Assembly: GCA_025093985.1 (NCBI GenBank)
Contig: JACAAK010000002.1
Coordinates: 372,001-436,000, forward strand
Direction: 5' to 3'
Origin: Calvatia gigantea
Taxonomy: Eukaryota > Basidiomycota > Agaricomycetes > Agaricales > Lycoperdaceae
DNA: 64,000 nt
Position numbers and translations under genes: made by a program. Below the pieces are notes generated by a model. That model made no database searches, was not told the DNA's origin, and saw only the letters and a program-made list of their open reading frames with translations. Shown in pieces: positions 1 to 11,275 of this stretch. Position 1 is the stretch's first letter, and the number at the start of each line of letters is the position of its first letter.

Positions 1-2264
1 AATAGTTCGTTGGGTAATACAGTGATTTCCCTGAGGAATACTTCCTCGGGTAAGACAATAACATTTTCGTTGTCATTGTCATCATCTGGGGTGTGATCTG
101 GTCGATGTGAGAGGGCATTGGCAGCAGGTATTTTGGTTCCTGGGACGTGTTCAATTGCGAAGTCGAAGTGTGAGAGGAAGCCAAGCCATCGAGCTTGTCT
201 TCTGGAGATATTTTGGGGTTTTCTCCAAAAGGTGAGGTTCTTGTGATCAGTTCATATTGTTACGTGATGTTGGGCTCCTTCTAGGTAATGTCACCATTCT
301 TCTAGTGCCGTGATTATGGCAAGGAGTTCCCTGTCGTGTATTTCGTAGTTTCGTTGGGTAGGGTTGAATGCTTTGGATAGGAAAGCTACTGGGTGGTAGT
401 TTCCGTTCATGTCTTGCTGTGATAAGACTGCTCCTAAGGCATATTTTGAGGCATCGGTTTCGATAAAGAAGGGTCTTGTTTGGTCTGGCATCAGCAAAAC
501 GGGTTTCTTCATGAATTCGGATTTTAGTTGGTTGAAGGCTTCGTTTGCTTTGTGTTCCCATTCGAATTTCTTTGTTTTGGATAGAAGAGCATTAAGTGGT
601 CGAGAGATGTCGGCATAACGATGTATGAATTTTCGGTAGAAGTTACAGAATCCCATGAATTTTCTGACATCGCGGGTAGTGCGGGGTAAGGGCCATTCTT
701 CTATTCCATGGAGTTTGGTGTTGTCCATTTCAATCTTGTCAGGGGAGATTATCATGCTGAGATATTCTAGATGGGTTTTATTGAATTCGCATTTTTCTAG
801 TTTCAGGTATAGATCGTTGTCTTTCAAGATCTGAAGTGCTTCCGAAGTAAGGCAATCCATTTCTTCCTGAGTTTTTGCGTAGATGAGGATGTCGTCCATA
901 TAGATTATAATTCCTCCTTTATCTAGCATTTTTGCGAATATGGTGTCCATCATCTTTTGGAAGGTGGCTGGGGAGTTGCACATTCCAAAGAACATGACGT
1001 TCGGTTCGTAAAGTCCGATTGGAGTTTTGAATGCGGCTTTCCATTGGTCTCCTTCTCGAATACGGATGTTGTTGTATCCGAGTCGGATGTCCATTTTAGT
1101 GAATAGTTTTGCTCCTTGAAGTTTGTCCATAATTGTCATTATCATAGGAATAGGGTACGCATTCTTCTTGGTATGTTTATTTAGATAACGGTAATCTTGA
1201 CATGGTCGAAGTTTCCCATCCTTCTTTCCTACGAAGAAGAAGGATGAGGCCATAGGAGATTCAGATTCTCGGATGTATCCTTTTCGGAGGTTTTCGTTTA
1301 TGAATTTCTTGAGTTCTTCGGTTTCAAGGGGTGATAAGGGGTACGTTTTCCCTAGTTCTGGTTTGAAGGTATCCAAGAGTTCGATTTTATGGTTGTATGG
1401 CCTGGGAGGGGGAAATCGCTCAGATTTCTTCGTGTCGAAGAGTGAAGCGAATTTCTTGTATTTCCTGGGTATCTTTGTATTGGTTTTTGGGATTGATTTT
1501 TGCGCGAGACTTGTAGCTTGGGTGATCTTCGTATTGATTTTGAGTTTGTGTGGAGTTTGAGTGATTTCGTAGAGTTCGTGTTCCAAATGGAATTCATCAA
1601 AATCAATGTTTTCCAAGTAGAGTTTAAGTTCATCGATAGAGAGTTCAGGTTCTTCCGAATGGATGATCGCTTCGAAGACCTTTACAGCGAGTGGGTCAAA
1701 GTCTTCGTCTAGGTAGATGTAGCGTTCGGTATCATTCATTCCATGGATATCTAAGGCGATTTCATTGATAGTGGTAGGTCCATTTGTGGATTTTACGATT
1801 AAGGGTATGATGTTGTCGTTGTTTCGCCATTTGAACTCTTGAGTAGTCCAATTTATGTCTGGGTTTGTTTGTTGTAGCCATGGGTATCCTAGGATTAGAT
1901 CTTTAGATCCTATTCCTGAGACGTAGGCTTCGAATTGGCATTGTTTTCTGTCAATTAAGGCGTTCAATTCAACACTTTCATAGATTGATCCATTTTCGTT
2001 GGAAGTTCCATCCGCATTGGATACTTTGATAGGATGTTTGATAGGGCGTGTTCGTAGTCCATAGGTGTTTGTAAAATTCGAGGAGATGAAGTTTCCTTGG
2101 GCTCCAGAGTCAATTAGAGCGGTGACTGGGATATTTCGTAGATGGTTCTGATTGAGTTTGATAGGGAGAAAGATTGACGCTTTATTGTCCGAGGTAGGGA
2201 GTTTTATTAGATTGATTTGTGGGTCACCCAGCGATTCCTTTACAGGATCGGGTGACGCCTTCAA
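1..2264 (-). pseudogene. Ty3-D pol: protease, reverse transcriptase, RNase H (partial)
   Basis: Retrotransposon polyprotein whose products cleave the polyprotein and copy the RNA genome into DNA. The aspartic protease motif ALIDSGAQGNFIS is near residue 48. RT follows with the catalytic YMDDILIY block, and RNase H has ETDASKYALGAVLS. The frame starts inside the gag overlap with no ATG, so expression probably needs a -1 frameshift at 2264-2270. A TGA at 293-291 sits where LEEWRHYL-type proteins have Arg. A second TGA at 254-252 sits where TIWTDHKN-type proteins have Trp. After them the frame continues with TDHKNLTFWRKPQNISRRQAR to the window edge. The DSG codon here is TCT, not a CpG codon, and is preserved. 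Confidence 0.88.
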
Positions 2265-2270
2265 AAATCC
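2223..2270 (-). promoter_or_regulatory. Putative -1 ribosomal frameshift signal at the Ty3-D gag-pol junction
   Basis: Reading the minus strand, gag ends GGG GAT TTT TGA. The heptamer G GAT TTT is at 2270-2264 and the gag stop TGA at 2263-2261. After a 7-nt spacer there is a stem: GTCACCC (2256-2250) pairs perfectly with GGGTGAC (2229-2223), with a second inner helix GATCC/GGAATC carrying a bulge. Pol is open in exactly the -1 frame. Heptamer, spacer length and stem fit the standard eukaryotic -1 frameshift arrangement. Function is inferred. Confidence 0.72.
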
Positions 2271-4339
2271 CCGAAGGGCTTAAGCATTGGGTCAGAGATA
2301 TATGCTTCTCTGAATTCCATTCGTTCGTCTGTTGGAAGTTCTCTGATCATTGCTTGGATATCGAGTGCAGAGATTTTTCGGGTTTGATTAGGGGCGGCAC
2401 CGGAATAATTCCTGGAAGCTTGGGGTCGTGAGGGTTGTGCATAACGGGGTGGTTGCATGAATCTTCTTTGTGTTGGGTTGGGTCATCTAGGAGGTGGTTT
2501 TTCCTTGGACAAGTTTGGGTCAGGATTTGGACAGTTGCTGATAAGGTGTCCAAATTTTCCACAACCTATGCATTTCCCAGCTTTGTAGCGAGCGACTTGC
2601 TCAGCAGTAAATACGGCGTTTAGTTGTAATTCGGGGTCATCCAGGTCATAGTCTTCATGAGTGTAGTCTTGCTCTGGGGAATATAGTTCTTCGTCTTCGT
2701 AAGGTGGTTCATAGGGGTCTTGAGGTTCTGCCTGCATTTCATGTATGGTTCGTGCCAGTTGGCGATTTGGTTGAAAATGAGTGTGGTAGGTTGGTTGGGG
2801 GAAACGGGGTGGTTGGTAGGGGGTTGGGTTTCGAGAGAAGTTTCTAGGCCACATTGCATTGGCTTGACGATTGACTGAGTCTCGTCGTACTGCATCGGTA
2901 TACCATTCAGCAATGGTTTCAGGTGGTCCTTCTTTTCTAGTCCATACTTCTCTTGCGAGATTAGGATTGAGTCCTCGTTTATATTGTTCAATTAATGCTT
3001 CATTGTCTTGAATTCCTCCAATAGATGCAAGGCGTTGGAATTCAAGATTGAAGTCTGCTGCTGAGGATTTATTTTGCTTCAATTCATACCATTGTCTTCG
3101 TGCTGTGATTTGTTCATCTACTGGAGTGAAGTGTTTCAAGATTTCGATTTCGAACTCTTCGAAGGTAGAGTATTTCCAAGGGATGGGTTTTCCATGGGCA
3201 TCGGTAATTCGGCTTTTGTAATATTGTTCAGACCAGGATCCAGCTTTCCCTTTGACCATAAGGCCGAGGACGAATCTGATCTGTCGCTGGTCATCCGTAA
3301 ATGCTCTAGGGTTCATTTCGAGATAGTTTTTGACTAGCATCCACCAAGTTTTAAATTGGGGGTTTGTTCCGTCGAAGTTCGGGGGCTTTTGTCCAATTTC
3401 TTTTGAATTTCCATTGTTTCCTACAAATTGAATGGCTGGAGTACGATGTCTTCGTTGACCTCCTCCTTCTCTTCCAATGGAGAAAGAGGACGGAGTGAAT
3501 GAACCATGGCTGGAGTTTTGTGATGAGGGAGGGGAGGGAGAGGGCGCTCTTCCTTGTCAACCTCTGCGGGGAGGATCTTCTCCAGGTGTTCTTCGTCGTC
3601 CAATTCCGAAGATGGGAGTTGTAGCTCCTGATCGGGGTGGTGGTTGGTCGGTTGGTTCATTATTTGTTTCAGTTTGCGTTTGAGTGGAAGTAGCCATGTC
3701 TTCGATTTCTGGATGAATTGGTTCTTGTGATTCAAAGCCCGGGATATCTGGGTATTCGAGGGTGTCTGGAGTGTATATAAGATGGGTTCCTTCTCGATTG
3801 AGGATGTCTTGGAAGTCAGATGGATGTTCGGGCAGCTGATGGAACGTCTTGTTGTCTTCGTCGTCTTCAAGGACAGATGGTAAGATGTGGGGGTTTTCGA
3901 TTCCGAATTGGGAAGGGGATATGGCTCTGGACGGTGTCTGTGGCGGTGATTCTTGAGGTGGACCTTGCTCGGGCGAATCGGGTTGAAAATAGTCGAATTT
4001 GCCACTTTGTGTTGGTTTCGGTGGTTCAGGCTCAGTGGATTTTCTAGTAGGTGCTGGTAATTCTTGTAGTAGTTTCGGTTTTTGTGATCTAGTGTGTGGG
4101 GTATGATAAATCCTTTCTAAGAATGGTGCAGAAGGTCCTTCTGGTTGATGAGTTCGTTTAGGCGGGGGAGTAGTAGGAGACTCGAATGAGTGTTGGGTTG
4201 GTGTATGGAATGATCGTTCTGGAGATGAAGAAGGAGGGCGTAAGGGACGTTTCCCTTTTCGCGACGTGGTGAAGAAAGACAGATAGCGGTAGGTAGGCCT
4301 GCTCTTCTCAACGCTACTTGGTGGAGGGCAGATAAACAA
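2261..4339 (-). pseudogene. Ty3-D gag, one frame with two TGA stops
   Basis: Structural capsid/nucleocapsid protein of the retrotransposon. One minus-strand frame of about 690 codons runs from about 4339 to 2261. The N-terminal third is Pro/Ser/Thr/Glu-rich and probably disordered. The capsid-like core contains FDGTNPQFKTWWMLVKNYL and the C-terminal nucleocapsid has a single CCHC knuckle, CIGCGKFGHLISNC. TGA codons at 3559-3557 (between PPRRG and QGRAP) and 2485-2483 (between PPPR and PNPTQ) each stand in Arg-rich contexts, as expected from CGA to TGA. The start is uncertain: 4339 opens the frame near the leader. Gag overlaps pol and the stop lies directly behind the slippery heptamer. Confidence 0.82.
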
Positions 4340-4493
4340 GTCAGTAGACCCAAAGTTCCACTCTTCTTAACCCTATTACTGGGAAGGCTTCTCAACGTCA
4401 ACTGGACGGAGGGATAATCAGCAGAAGCTGGCCATAAGAGACAGGAGTCGTATAGAAACAAGAGAAAGGAGGTGAGGGTGGAGGTTATTCTTA
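4340..4493 (-). other. Ty3-D leader between 5' LTR and gag
   Basis: Short untranslated stretch between the inner LTR edge and the gag frame. I could not match the first bases after the LTR to a tRNA 3' end, so the primer binding site is not assigned. Confidence 0.5.
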
Positions 4494-5124
4494 TGTTACG
4501 TGCGTTACCTTACTTCGCAACCGGGCCCGGATCGTCTCCACTCAGGGAGAGGTTCAACGCTATGGCCCAGGAGTATTCGACAAGTCTCAATGACTTCTGT
4601 GCAGGCTTCGGATCGCTCCCTCGAGTAGAAGCTCACACTTGCCTGAGAAGTCCGAGTTAAGTGTCACTGTAGTCCCCAAGGTTGTTAGCCTTGTAGCAGA
4701 CGAGTGAAGATAAGGAAGCTTGTTACTAGAATAACCTGAAGTAATACAAAGTACTACTTAAGGTTTATATACTAGCTGCGAATAGGAGATGAGAGATTAC
4801 GTACAGTAGTAAGTAGATATGAGTCAATGAGAACTACTACGGGTTAATTGGTAATCTAAGGAATCATAGGGATAGGTGAAATGAATAGAAGAACGAGTAC
4901 GAGTCATAAGAAGATAGAGTCAGGTAAAGAGAAGTACGATGGTGGGAAAAGATGAAGGTGAAACAGGAACATGATTCAAAATGAATCATAAGAAGCAAAG
5001 GTAGAAGTACATGTGATAAATAAATAAAGAATGGACCGGGGTATACAGAGGAAAGAATGGAAAGTCTGCAAGGAAGGTTAATACGTTAGTTCAGAGAGTC
5101 CAGGGGTGTGGTAAGTTCGTAACA
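4494..5124 (-). repeat. Ty3-D 5' LTR
   Basis: 631-bp LTR bounded by the 7-bp inverted repeat TGTTACG (4494-4500) and CGTAACA (5118-5124). Internal coding sequence lies on one side and FMO-derived sequence starts right after 5124. The partner LTR is outside the window, so this boundary rests on the terminal repeat and on the match of the flank to FMO paralogues. Confidence 0.75.
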
Positions 5125-5368
5125 ATAACCCTTGCACATCCGAGGAATAGTGAATCATCCTCATCTTTGAGATAGTACTGACCAATCAGCTGTTCCATCC
5201 ATCTCTGTCTGTGAATACCCATTCCCCGAGATACACAAACCAATTCCCCCCAATGTAGCCAAAGTTCCAAAGTTTATAAGTCAGTATATCAGCAGCTGAA
5301 AATTAAAGGAGGCCAAATACCCAGGATATTTGTTCTCAAACCAGGTGCCACCAATGTTTTTGTTCTTC
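5125..5368 (-). pseudogene. FMO pseudogene copy 1, left part (C-terminal piece fused to intron 1/exon 1)
   Basis: Remnant of a flavin monooxygenase paralogous to the copies at 29112-37712. 5125-5273 matches the last exon (FSYVGGNR, YLGNGYSQTEMD, TADW). It runs straight into intron 1 and the end of exon 1 (GGTWFENKYPGY), so all exons between were lost in an internal deletion. Ty3-D cuts the left side at 5125 and Ty3-A the right side at 5368. Compared with copy 4, nearly every CpG is now TpG or CpA (for example gcgccaccgatg has become gtgccaccaatg). Not functional. Confidence 0.88.
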
Positions 5369-5599
5369 TGTAAGCCTGTGCATATGCAGATGTCACTCAC
5401 AAGAACAGTTGAGTAAGCAGGCATGGGTGGTGTATTGGATGAGTTGTGAATATGCATATACAAATGAGCAGTTGTAATGATCAAAGTAATGGGAAAAGGG
5501 GTAAGAATCAGTATTGGTATTGCTTATGTACAGTTTCCTGTTTCAATGATTATGCTAGCATGATCATTGAATGTTGACCATTGTAAGTCCATGCTTACA
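5369..5599 (-). repeat. Ty3-A 3' LTR
   Basis: 231 bp, TGTAAGC...GCTTACA, same length as and closely similar to 25691-25921. A purine-rich tract (GGATGGGGAGGGG in element sense, about 5600-5612) directly precedes it and would be the plus-strand primer. Confidence 0.9.
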
Positions 5600-5750
5600 C
5601 CCCTCCCCATCCACGAAAAAAGAAAAAAGACATCAGAAAAAAGGTGAGTAAATGTTTATATGAATCCATGCACAGTTGCATTAAAAAACCCTTTTGTACC
5701 AAAGGGAAAAAGCATACTGCAGGCAACAGGAAAAGCAATGAAAAAAAGAA

Positions 5751-8700
5751 TCATGATATACACTCTCCTTTCTCATCTAGCCCATATTCCTCAAAGAAAT
5801 GATCTAAAGCTTTGCAGTCCTGTAGCATGTGGCCAGGTAGCCACTTGTTCTCCTCTTCTGGAAAGCCTTCCCACTTTATGAGGTAGCTATATCCCCTTTC
5901 AATCTTCCTGTGGTCTAAAATGTGTTCAATTACAGCTTCACCTTTCTTATCTAGTGCAGGCCTTGTTGGTTTCTCAAACCAATTAGCATTGTCCTCAACC
6001 CATAGCTGCACTAACAATGTGTGAAAAGTCTTCCTCCCATTTGGATGTCCTCTGCAAGGTATTTCCAGCATGACTGTGCTGTGTCACTCATCCAAATCTT
6101 TTATCACATATGAACCCTCAAACCTGGGCATCAGCTTTGCTGCATATGTTTCACCATCAGCTTTAAACTGTTTGTGGCAGTTTTCCATTGACAGCTTGAC
6201 TTGCATTCTAATGTGAAATGGAAAAGGTCTGGTGTCACATGATTTGTTTGCCTGGAAAGCCTGTAGGACCTTATGTTGAAGCAAACAGTCACATGCCTCT
6301 GCTTTCAATTCCTGGGTGCAATGAATGATCTCCTCTGGACATTCATTTGGTCTCACATCATTGATGTTGACCAGTGGGGGAATAATCCATAGTAAGAAAC
6401 CCATATGCAGTTGGAAGCCAGATAATCCAGTTGAAGCATTTTTCATATTCATCATAGCGAACTGAATGCTAGGCAGTGCCTTAACCTACCCTTTCTGTGT
6501 ACAGTCTACATAGAATTGAAGACATTGATTCAGTGTCTTATTAGTATGCTCACTAGAGCCATCAGTTTTAGGGTGGAATACTGTGGACATCTTAACCTTT
6601 GTCCCAGTCAGTTCATGTAACACCTTCCAAAATGCTGATTTAAACACTTTGTCACAATCACTGACAATTTCAAGTGGTAGCCCATTTTTGCAGTACCAAT
6701 GGGTAAAAAATAAAGTGGTGACTTCGTATGTGGAGGCATCTTTTGTAGTTGGGATCAGTTGAACATCAGCGCTTAAGCAATCTGTGATTGTCAAAATCAT
6801 ATTATAGCCATTGTCCTCAGGGAGTTCTTCTATGAAATCCATCACAATCACTTTGAAATGACGATCTGGTATAGGCAATGGGTGTAGGAGTCCAATTGGC
6901 TTAGTTGTCACAGACTTTACCTGTTGGCACTGTTCACAACTAGGGACATAGGATTGTTCAAGGTCACTCCTCATCCCTGGCCAGTAGAAAGAGTAATGCA
7001 ATGCTTCATAAGACTTATCAAAGCCAAAATGGCCCAGCATATCATGTGCCAGAGCAAACAGTGTTTGTCTAATGTTGCCTGTATAAGGGATGACCAAACA
7101 GTCTTCGAAAAACATCAAGTTTTCCTTAAGCTCAATGCCAGGGATTTCATTCTGGTTATCCAACAACTTCTGGCACCAAGTATTATCTTGGTAACCAGCA
7201 ACAATTGCATCTTGTAGTTCATCATCTGATGAGACAGTCATGCATTGAGGCAGAGTCTCATCATTGAGTGCAGCAATTTCATAGGCCCAATTTGCCTGAG
7301 GTGAAGAACTTTGGTCTAGAACTGTGCATACTGCGATGTTGAGTTCATTCATGTGGTTGCATGGTAACATGTAAAAGGCATTGTCTGCCAATTCACTCTT
7401 ATTAAACTCAGGTTATGACAAGACATCCACCATAACATTATCTTCCCCTTTTAGATAGACAATTTCAAAGTCATATTGCTATAAAAATTCCATCCACTGG
7501 GCTTGTCACCATGATAAGTGCTTCTGTGTCTGGAAGCATTCCAATGTCTTATGGTCAGTGAAGACAGTGAAATGAGAACTGATCAAATTGACATGCCATT
7601 TTTCCAATGCTCTGACAATAGCCAATAACTCCTTTTCATGAACAGGGTAATTGAGTTTGGCCTTCTTAAACTCCCTTGACTTAAAAGCGACAGGTTGTGC
7701 CATTTCATATAATTTGCCAAAGCTTAGTACAGCCCCACTCTGAATGTCCAAAGCATCTGTTGTTACAAAGATCTGGTATTCTGGTATTAAATCATAATTA
7801 ATTGTCGTCAAACAGTCCTTGCTTATCACCAGCCATTTTATCTTGTCAAATGCACTCTGGTATGCTGGAGTCCAGCCAGAGAAATCATGATCACAATCTT
7901 TCTCCATCAGCTTCAATAGAATGGTCATGTATTGTGCCAATTTTGGCAGGAAAACTGCAAGGTAGTGAACCAAACCCAAGAATTGTCAAACATCCTTAGC
8001 AGTGTTAGGAACAGGCCAGTTTATAATCTTTTCAGCCTTGTAATCATCTGCCTCAATTCCCTTTGTACTGATCTTGTGACCAAGGAAGTTAATCTCAGTA
8101 CAAAACAGTTTTGTCTTTTTCAGGTTGTAATATAAGCATGCTTCTCTCAATGCTGACAATATGAGGCAAACATTACATTCATGTTCCTTCAATGATTGCG
8201 ACCAGATGACAATGTCATCAAGGTATACATGGCAAAATTTCCCAATGTAGGGCTGTAAAACTTTATTGATCTGCCACTTGTTGAGACAAGTACACTACAG
8301 TAGCATTATGCTAGTAGTGGAGGGGAGTCATACTCACTGGGATTGTGGAGATATTGTTGATAGACAGTTGCTAGTGGATATTTTAGAGGCAGTGTGGAAG
8401 AAAGACTTAATTGTCTAAAGTATCTATGCATACTACATAGGGTTTATATATATAATATCCCTGGTATGTGTGCCATTCTACCTTTATAGGTGAGGTCTTA
8501 TCTGCCAGTAGCATATATAGAGCATAATGCATACTACACATGTATCTAATAGACCATGTAGCCAGCAACCTAGAGTGCAGTTTAGTACTGTGTTCATAGT
8601 CTGTTATCTCTCTTCAAGAGTGAAGTACTCAAGAACCTGTTTCAGCTATAAATAGACTGAACCAATGTAGTGGTATGGATTGAGATTCAACACCACTGAT

Positions 8701-9757
8701 GTATGGCAGGTGCATTCTGCAAGCCCATTGGCATTACCCACCATTCATAGAAACCAAAAGGTATCAAGACAGCTGTCTTATGAACATCAGATTTACACAT
8801 CCACATCTGAAAAAATGTGTTTGTCATGTCAATAACTGTGAAAAACTGTCCCTTTGCACAATCATTCAAGATGTCATCAACCTGTGGTAATGTATAGTTA
8901 TCTGGAATAGTATTCTTGTTCAAGGCACAATAATTGTTAACCCATTGGGGTGGTGCCATTGGGTCAGCCTTCAGTATCCTGAAAGATGGGAAGGAATGTG
9001 GTAAATCCAAAGGTTGGATACAACCAGCCTCCAGATGCTGGTCTATGAGCTTCTTCCATACAGCATGATATTTGCATGGACAACTGTATGTCCATGGTTT
9101 GATTATCTGAGAGAGATCCTTTAGGTCTATGTAAGCCTCTATATCAGTCAGAAGTTTGTCCACATGAGGCATTTCCTCAAAAACACCACTGAAATCCACC
9201 ATAACCCTCTGCTGTAGATGACATAGAATTTCCTTGTCAATGACACTAGTAATACAATCTTTAAATGCAGCCATGATATGGCTATAATCCAGTGGCTTGT
9301 CAACTGTATATTTCTCCATCACCTGTCATATAGCTGAAAGGTATTCTTTCAATCCCTCCAATAGCTGGTGATGGTATTGCAAAGTTGTTTTCAACCTATT
9401 CCTCAGTGAATGGAAATGAGGAGCAGGTTTCTCCTTCACTATATTCAAACCCAACAGATTGTAATGCTAGTTCTGGTCAGTCACTATGTGGGCCTGATGA
9501 TCAATCTGGATAGCGTTCACACTAAGAAAAGGCATTCCCAAAATCAAGGATGCCAAAAGTTCATCAATTATAAGGGCTTTTACAGTATATGATGTATATG
9601 ATAAGTCTACAGAAACTGGTGCAATTTTAACATACTCAGTCAATACAGTTTGTCCTGATTTTGTAGCACCCCTGATAGAGAACAGTTTATGCAAACGAAA
9701 CTTCCAAAGTCCAAGTTCTTTGACCAAACTATTGTGAATTAAAATAACATGTGTACT
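5751..9757 (-). pseudogene. Ty3-A pol: protease remnant, RT, RNase H, integrase, chromodomain
   Basis: Decayed polyprotein in several minus-strand pieces. Protease C-terminal half with ILGMPFLSVNA at 9467-9727; the N-terminal half lies beyond the solo LTR at 9758-10720. RT at 8693-9322, with PMGLQNAP before the solo copia LTR and YLDDIVIWSQ after it (about 8160-8278). RNase H at 7506-7979 with TTDALDIQSGAVLS. Integrase at 6486-7391 has the zinc-binding HHCC region (CEQCQQV) and catalytic-core motifs VIVMDFIEELP and DGSSEHTNKTLNQ. A chromodomain (GYSYLIKWEGFPEEENKW) is at about 5840-5950. One interruption is a TGA before QFLGLVHY, where homologues have Arg. Not functional. Confidence 0.88.
8279..8692 (-). 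repeat. Solo LTR of the copia family inside Ty3-A RT
   Basis: 414 bp, TGTTGAGAC...GATTCAACA, matching the LTRs of copia-1 in reverse orientation. It is flanked by a perfect 5-bp duplication CCACT (8274-8278, 8693-8697). No internal region remains, so it arose by LTR-LTR recombination. Confidence 0.92.
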
Positions 9758-10720
9758 TGTTATAGTGAGATCAGCTTTGTTCTTCGCTGACCCAGTATCT
9801 ATCCGCAGATGATACCAAAGGGGACTCCTTCTCGAAGGCTTATCGGCTAAATATAGTTACCTACAATGTAACTATATATAACCTTTGTCTTACAATCAGA
9901 GGTCTGGAACCTTCAATTAATAACTCCTATGATGTCTTATGATGTAAAGCTTAGTTGTCAAGAAGAGATTCTTAAGTTCAGATCACAAGATGAGGATGAT
10001 AAGAGTTATAGATTGAGTCTCCACCTAACCAAGTAGAAACGATGGGGTCTACTGGTCAAGTCGAGGGGTTTATATACAGTACTACAACAGTGTACTACTG
10101 TATTGTACTGTATTAATATGTTACTTGTCTATATATAGTATATAAAAGTGGTACGACATTCAAAGTGGTATGACTTTGAATTATGACATAAGCTGTGTTA
10201 TTTATATGTACTTCAAAGTGGTATGACTTTGAAGTATTATATAAGTTCCTATATTAGTAGAACAATGGAGTTCTAATTATAACCTATTAAGTCTAGGTAT
10301 GTTCTAGGTGCTTCTAGGTAGATACTAAATATAGAGTATGTCTAGATCATTCTAGTCTTAGTCTAGATTGTTACTAGACTTTTGTCATAGTTCTAGATCA
10401 TATTAAGTATTATTCTAATACTTAATCCTTTACTATTATCTTATAGTATAGATTACTCTAAGATATGTAGTTGTCTTTCAAGTAACTATACGAGTTATAG
10501 CATAGTCTCTTTATGACTGATTCTATGACTTGTTCTTGTTGTATTGTTAACACTAAGACTTCTGATGTATGTCTTTATATTATACAAGTCTTAAGAGACG
10601 TTGTATAAATCGTTGTATAATCAATGTACAATATTGATTATCACGTTACTGATTATGATGTCATAGATTACATCATCATTCTTGACATTAATAATGTCAT
10701 AAATATTGATATTCATAACA
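9758..10720. repeat. Solo LTR of an unrelated 963-bp family inside Ty3-A protease
   Basis: AT-rich segment with TGTTAT...ATAACA ends and a perfect 5-bp duplication GTACT (9753-9757, 10721-10725). It splits the protease domain between LLDSSTVM and the LVKELG...ILGMPFL half. Inside are two copies of a 22-bp palindrome-like unit, TTCAAAGTGGTATGACTTTGAA, plus a diverged third. No ORF is evident. The LTR nature is inferred from ends, duplication and lack of coding; no second copy is visible here. Confidence 0.75.
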
Positions 10721-11275
10721 GTACTACTGTCTAATAGTGCTTTCACTTGTAAAGGAAATTCACTGTTAGGCCCAGTAAGCCCACAATACCAGAAGAGATG
10801 ATGACCACATATATTATCCTCATTGGATGTCTCCGGAGTAGTATCTCCAGCATCTTTCATAGCTACAATCATATTTTCGTCATCATCAGAATCATTAACA
10901 GCAGCTGCAGTGTCATATTTGACCTTCTTGTTTAGGTAAGTAGGGGCCTTAGCCAGAGCCTTGCCCTTCACATCATGAGGTTCAGAGCTGGAGTCATTTG
11001 TAGCAGCTCTGTTACAATAGAACCAGTTGGCAGTCTCTTTTGAGGGCTTCACCATGGGTTGGTACCCTTCAGCAGCTGGCCACCCATTGGGACAATTGGC
11101 CTTGACATGGTCCTGTAGTGTCTTGCGATATTTCAGACAACTATGGTACTGCAACAAAATAGAGTGCTCCTCTTGCATTAAGGAGGGGCAACAATTACCA
11201 GGTTCAGCATGACTAGTGTCAACCTTCCCCTGATTCTTCTTGTTCCCTTTCTTGTTGTTGTTATTAGTGGCATTG
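10721..11275 (-). pseudogene. Ty3-A gag C-terminal part and protease start
   Basis: Minus-strand frame holding the gag C-terminus (about 11275 to 10790) followed by LQVKALLDSSTVM, the beginning of the aspartic protease with DSS where DSG is expected. Bringing 11275 next to 24622 (one duplication copy kept) continues the frame from the N-terminal gag piece at 24617-25640, so the two are halves of one gene split by Ty3-B. A Cys/His-rich stretch (CCPSLMQEEH, CLKYRKTLQDHVKANC) may be a modified zinc finger. Confidence 0.8.

Larger units (their letters stand above)
1..5124 (-). mobile_element. Ty3/gypsy retrotransposon Ty3-D, 3' part outside window
   Basis: On the minus strand the element reads LTR (4494-5124), leader, gag (4339 to 2261) and pol (from 2264, running off the left edge). 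It entered the C-terminal coding part of an FMO gene: the FMO sequence resumes at 5125. The other target duplication copy is outside the window, so the duplication cannot be confirmed. Protease, reverse transcriptase and RNase H blocks are recognisable; integrase and the 3' LTR lie beyond position 1. Four in-frame TGA codons interrupt the coding region, but the protease and RT motifs are intact, so decay is moderate. Confidence 0.9.

Noticed and set aside
9842..10620. Possible AT-rich replication origin or centromere-like DNA
   Set aside because: The segment lies inside a solo LTR with exact ends and a target duplication; composition alone is not evidence of an origin.
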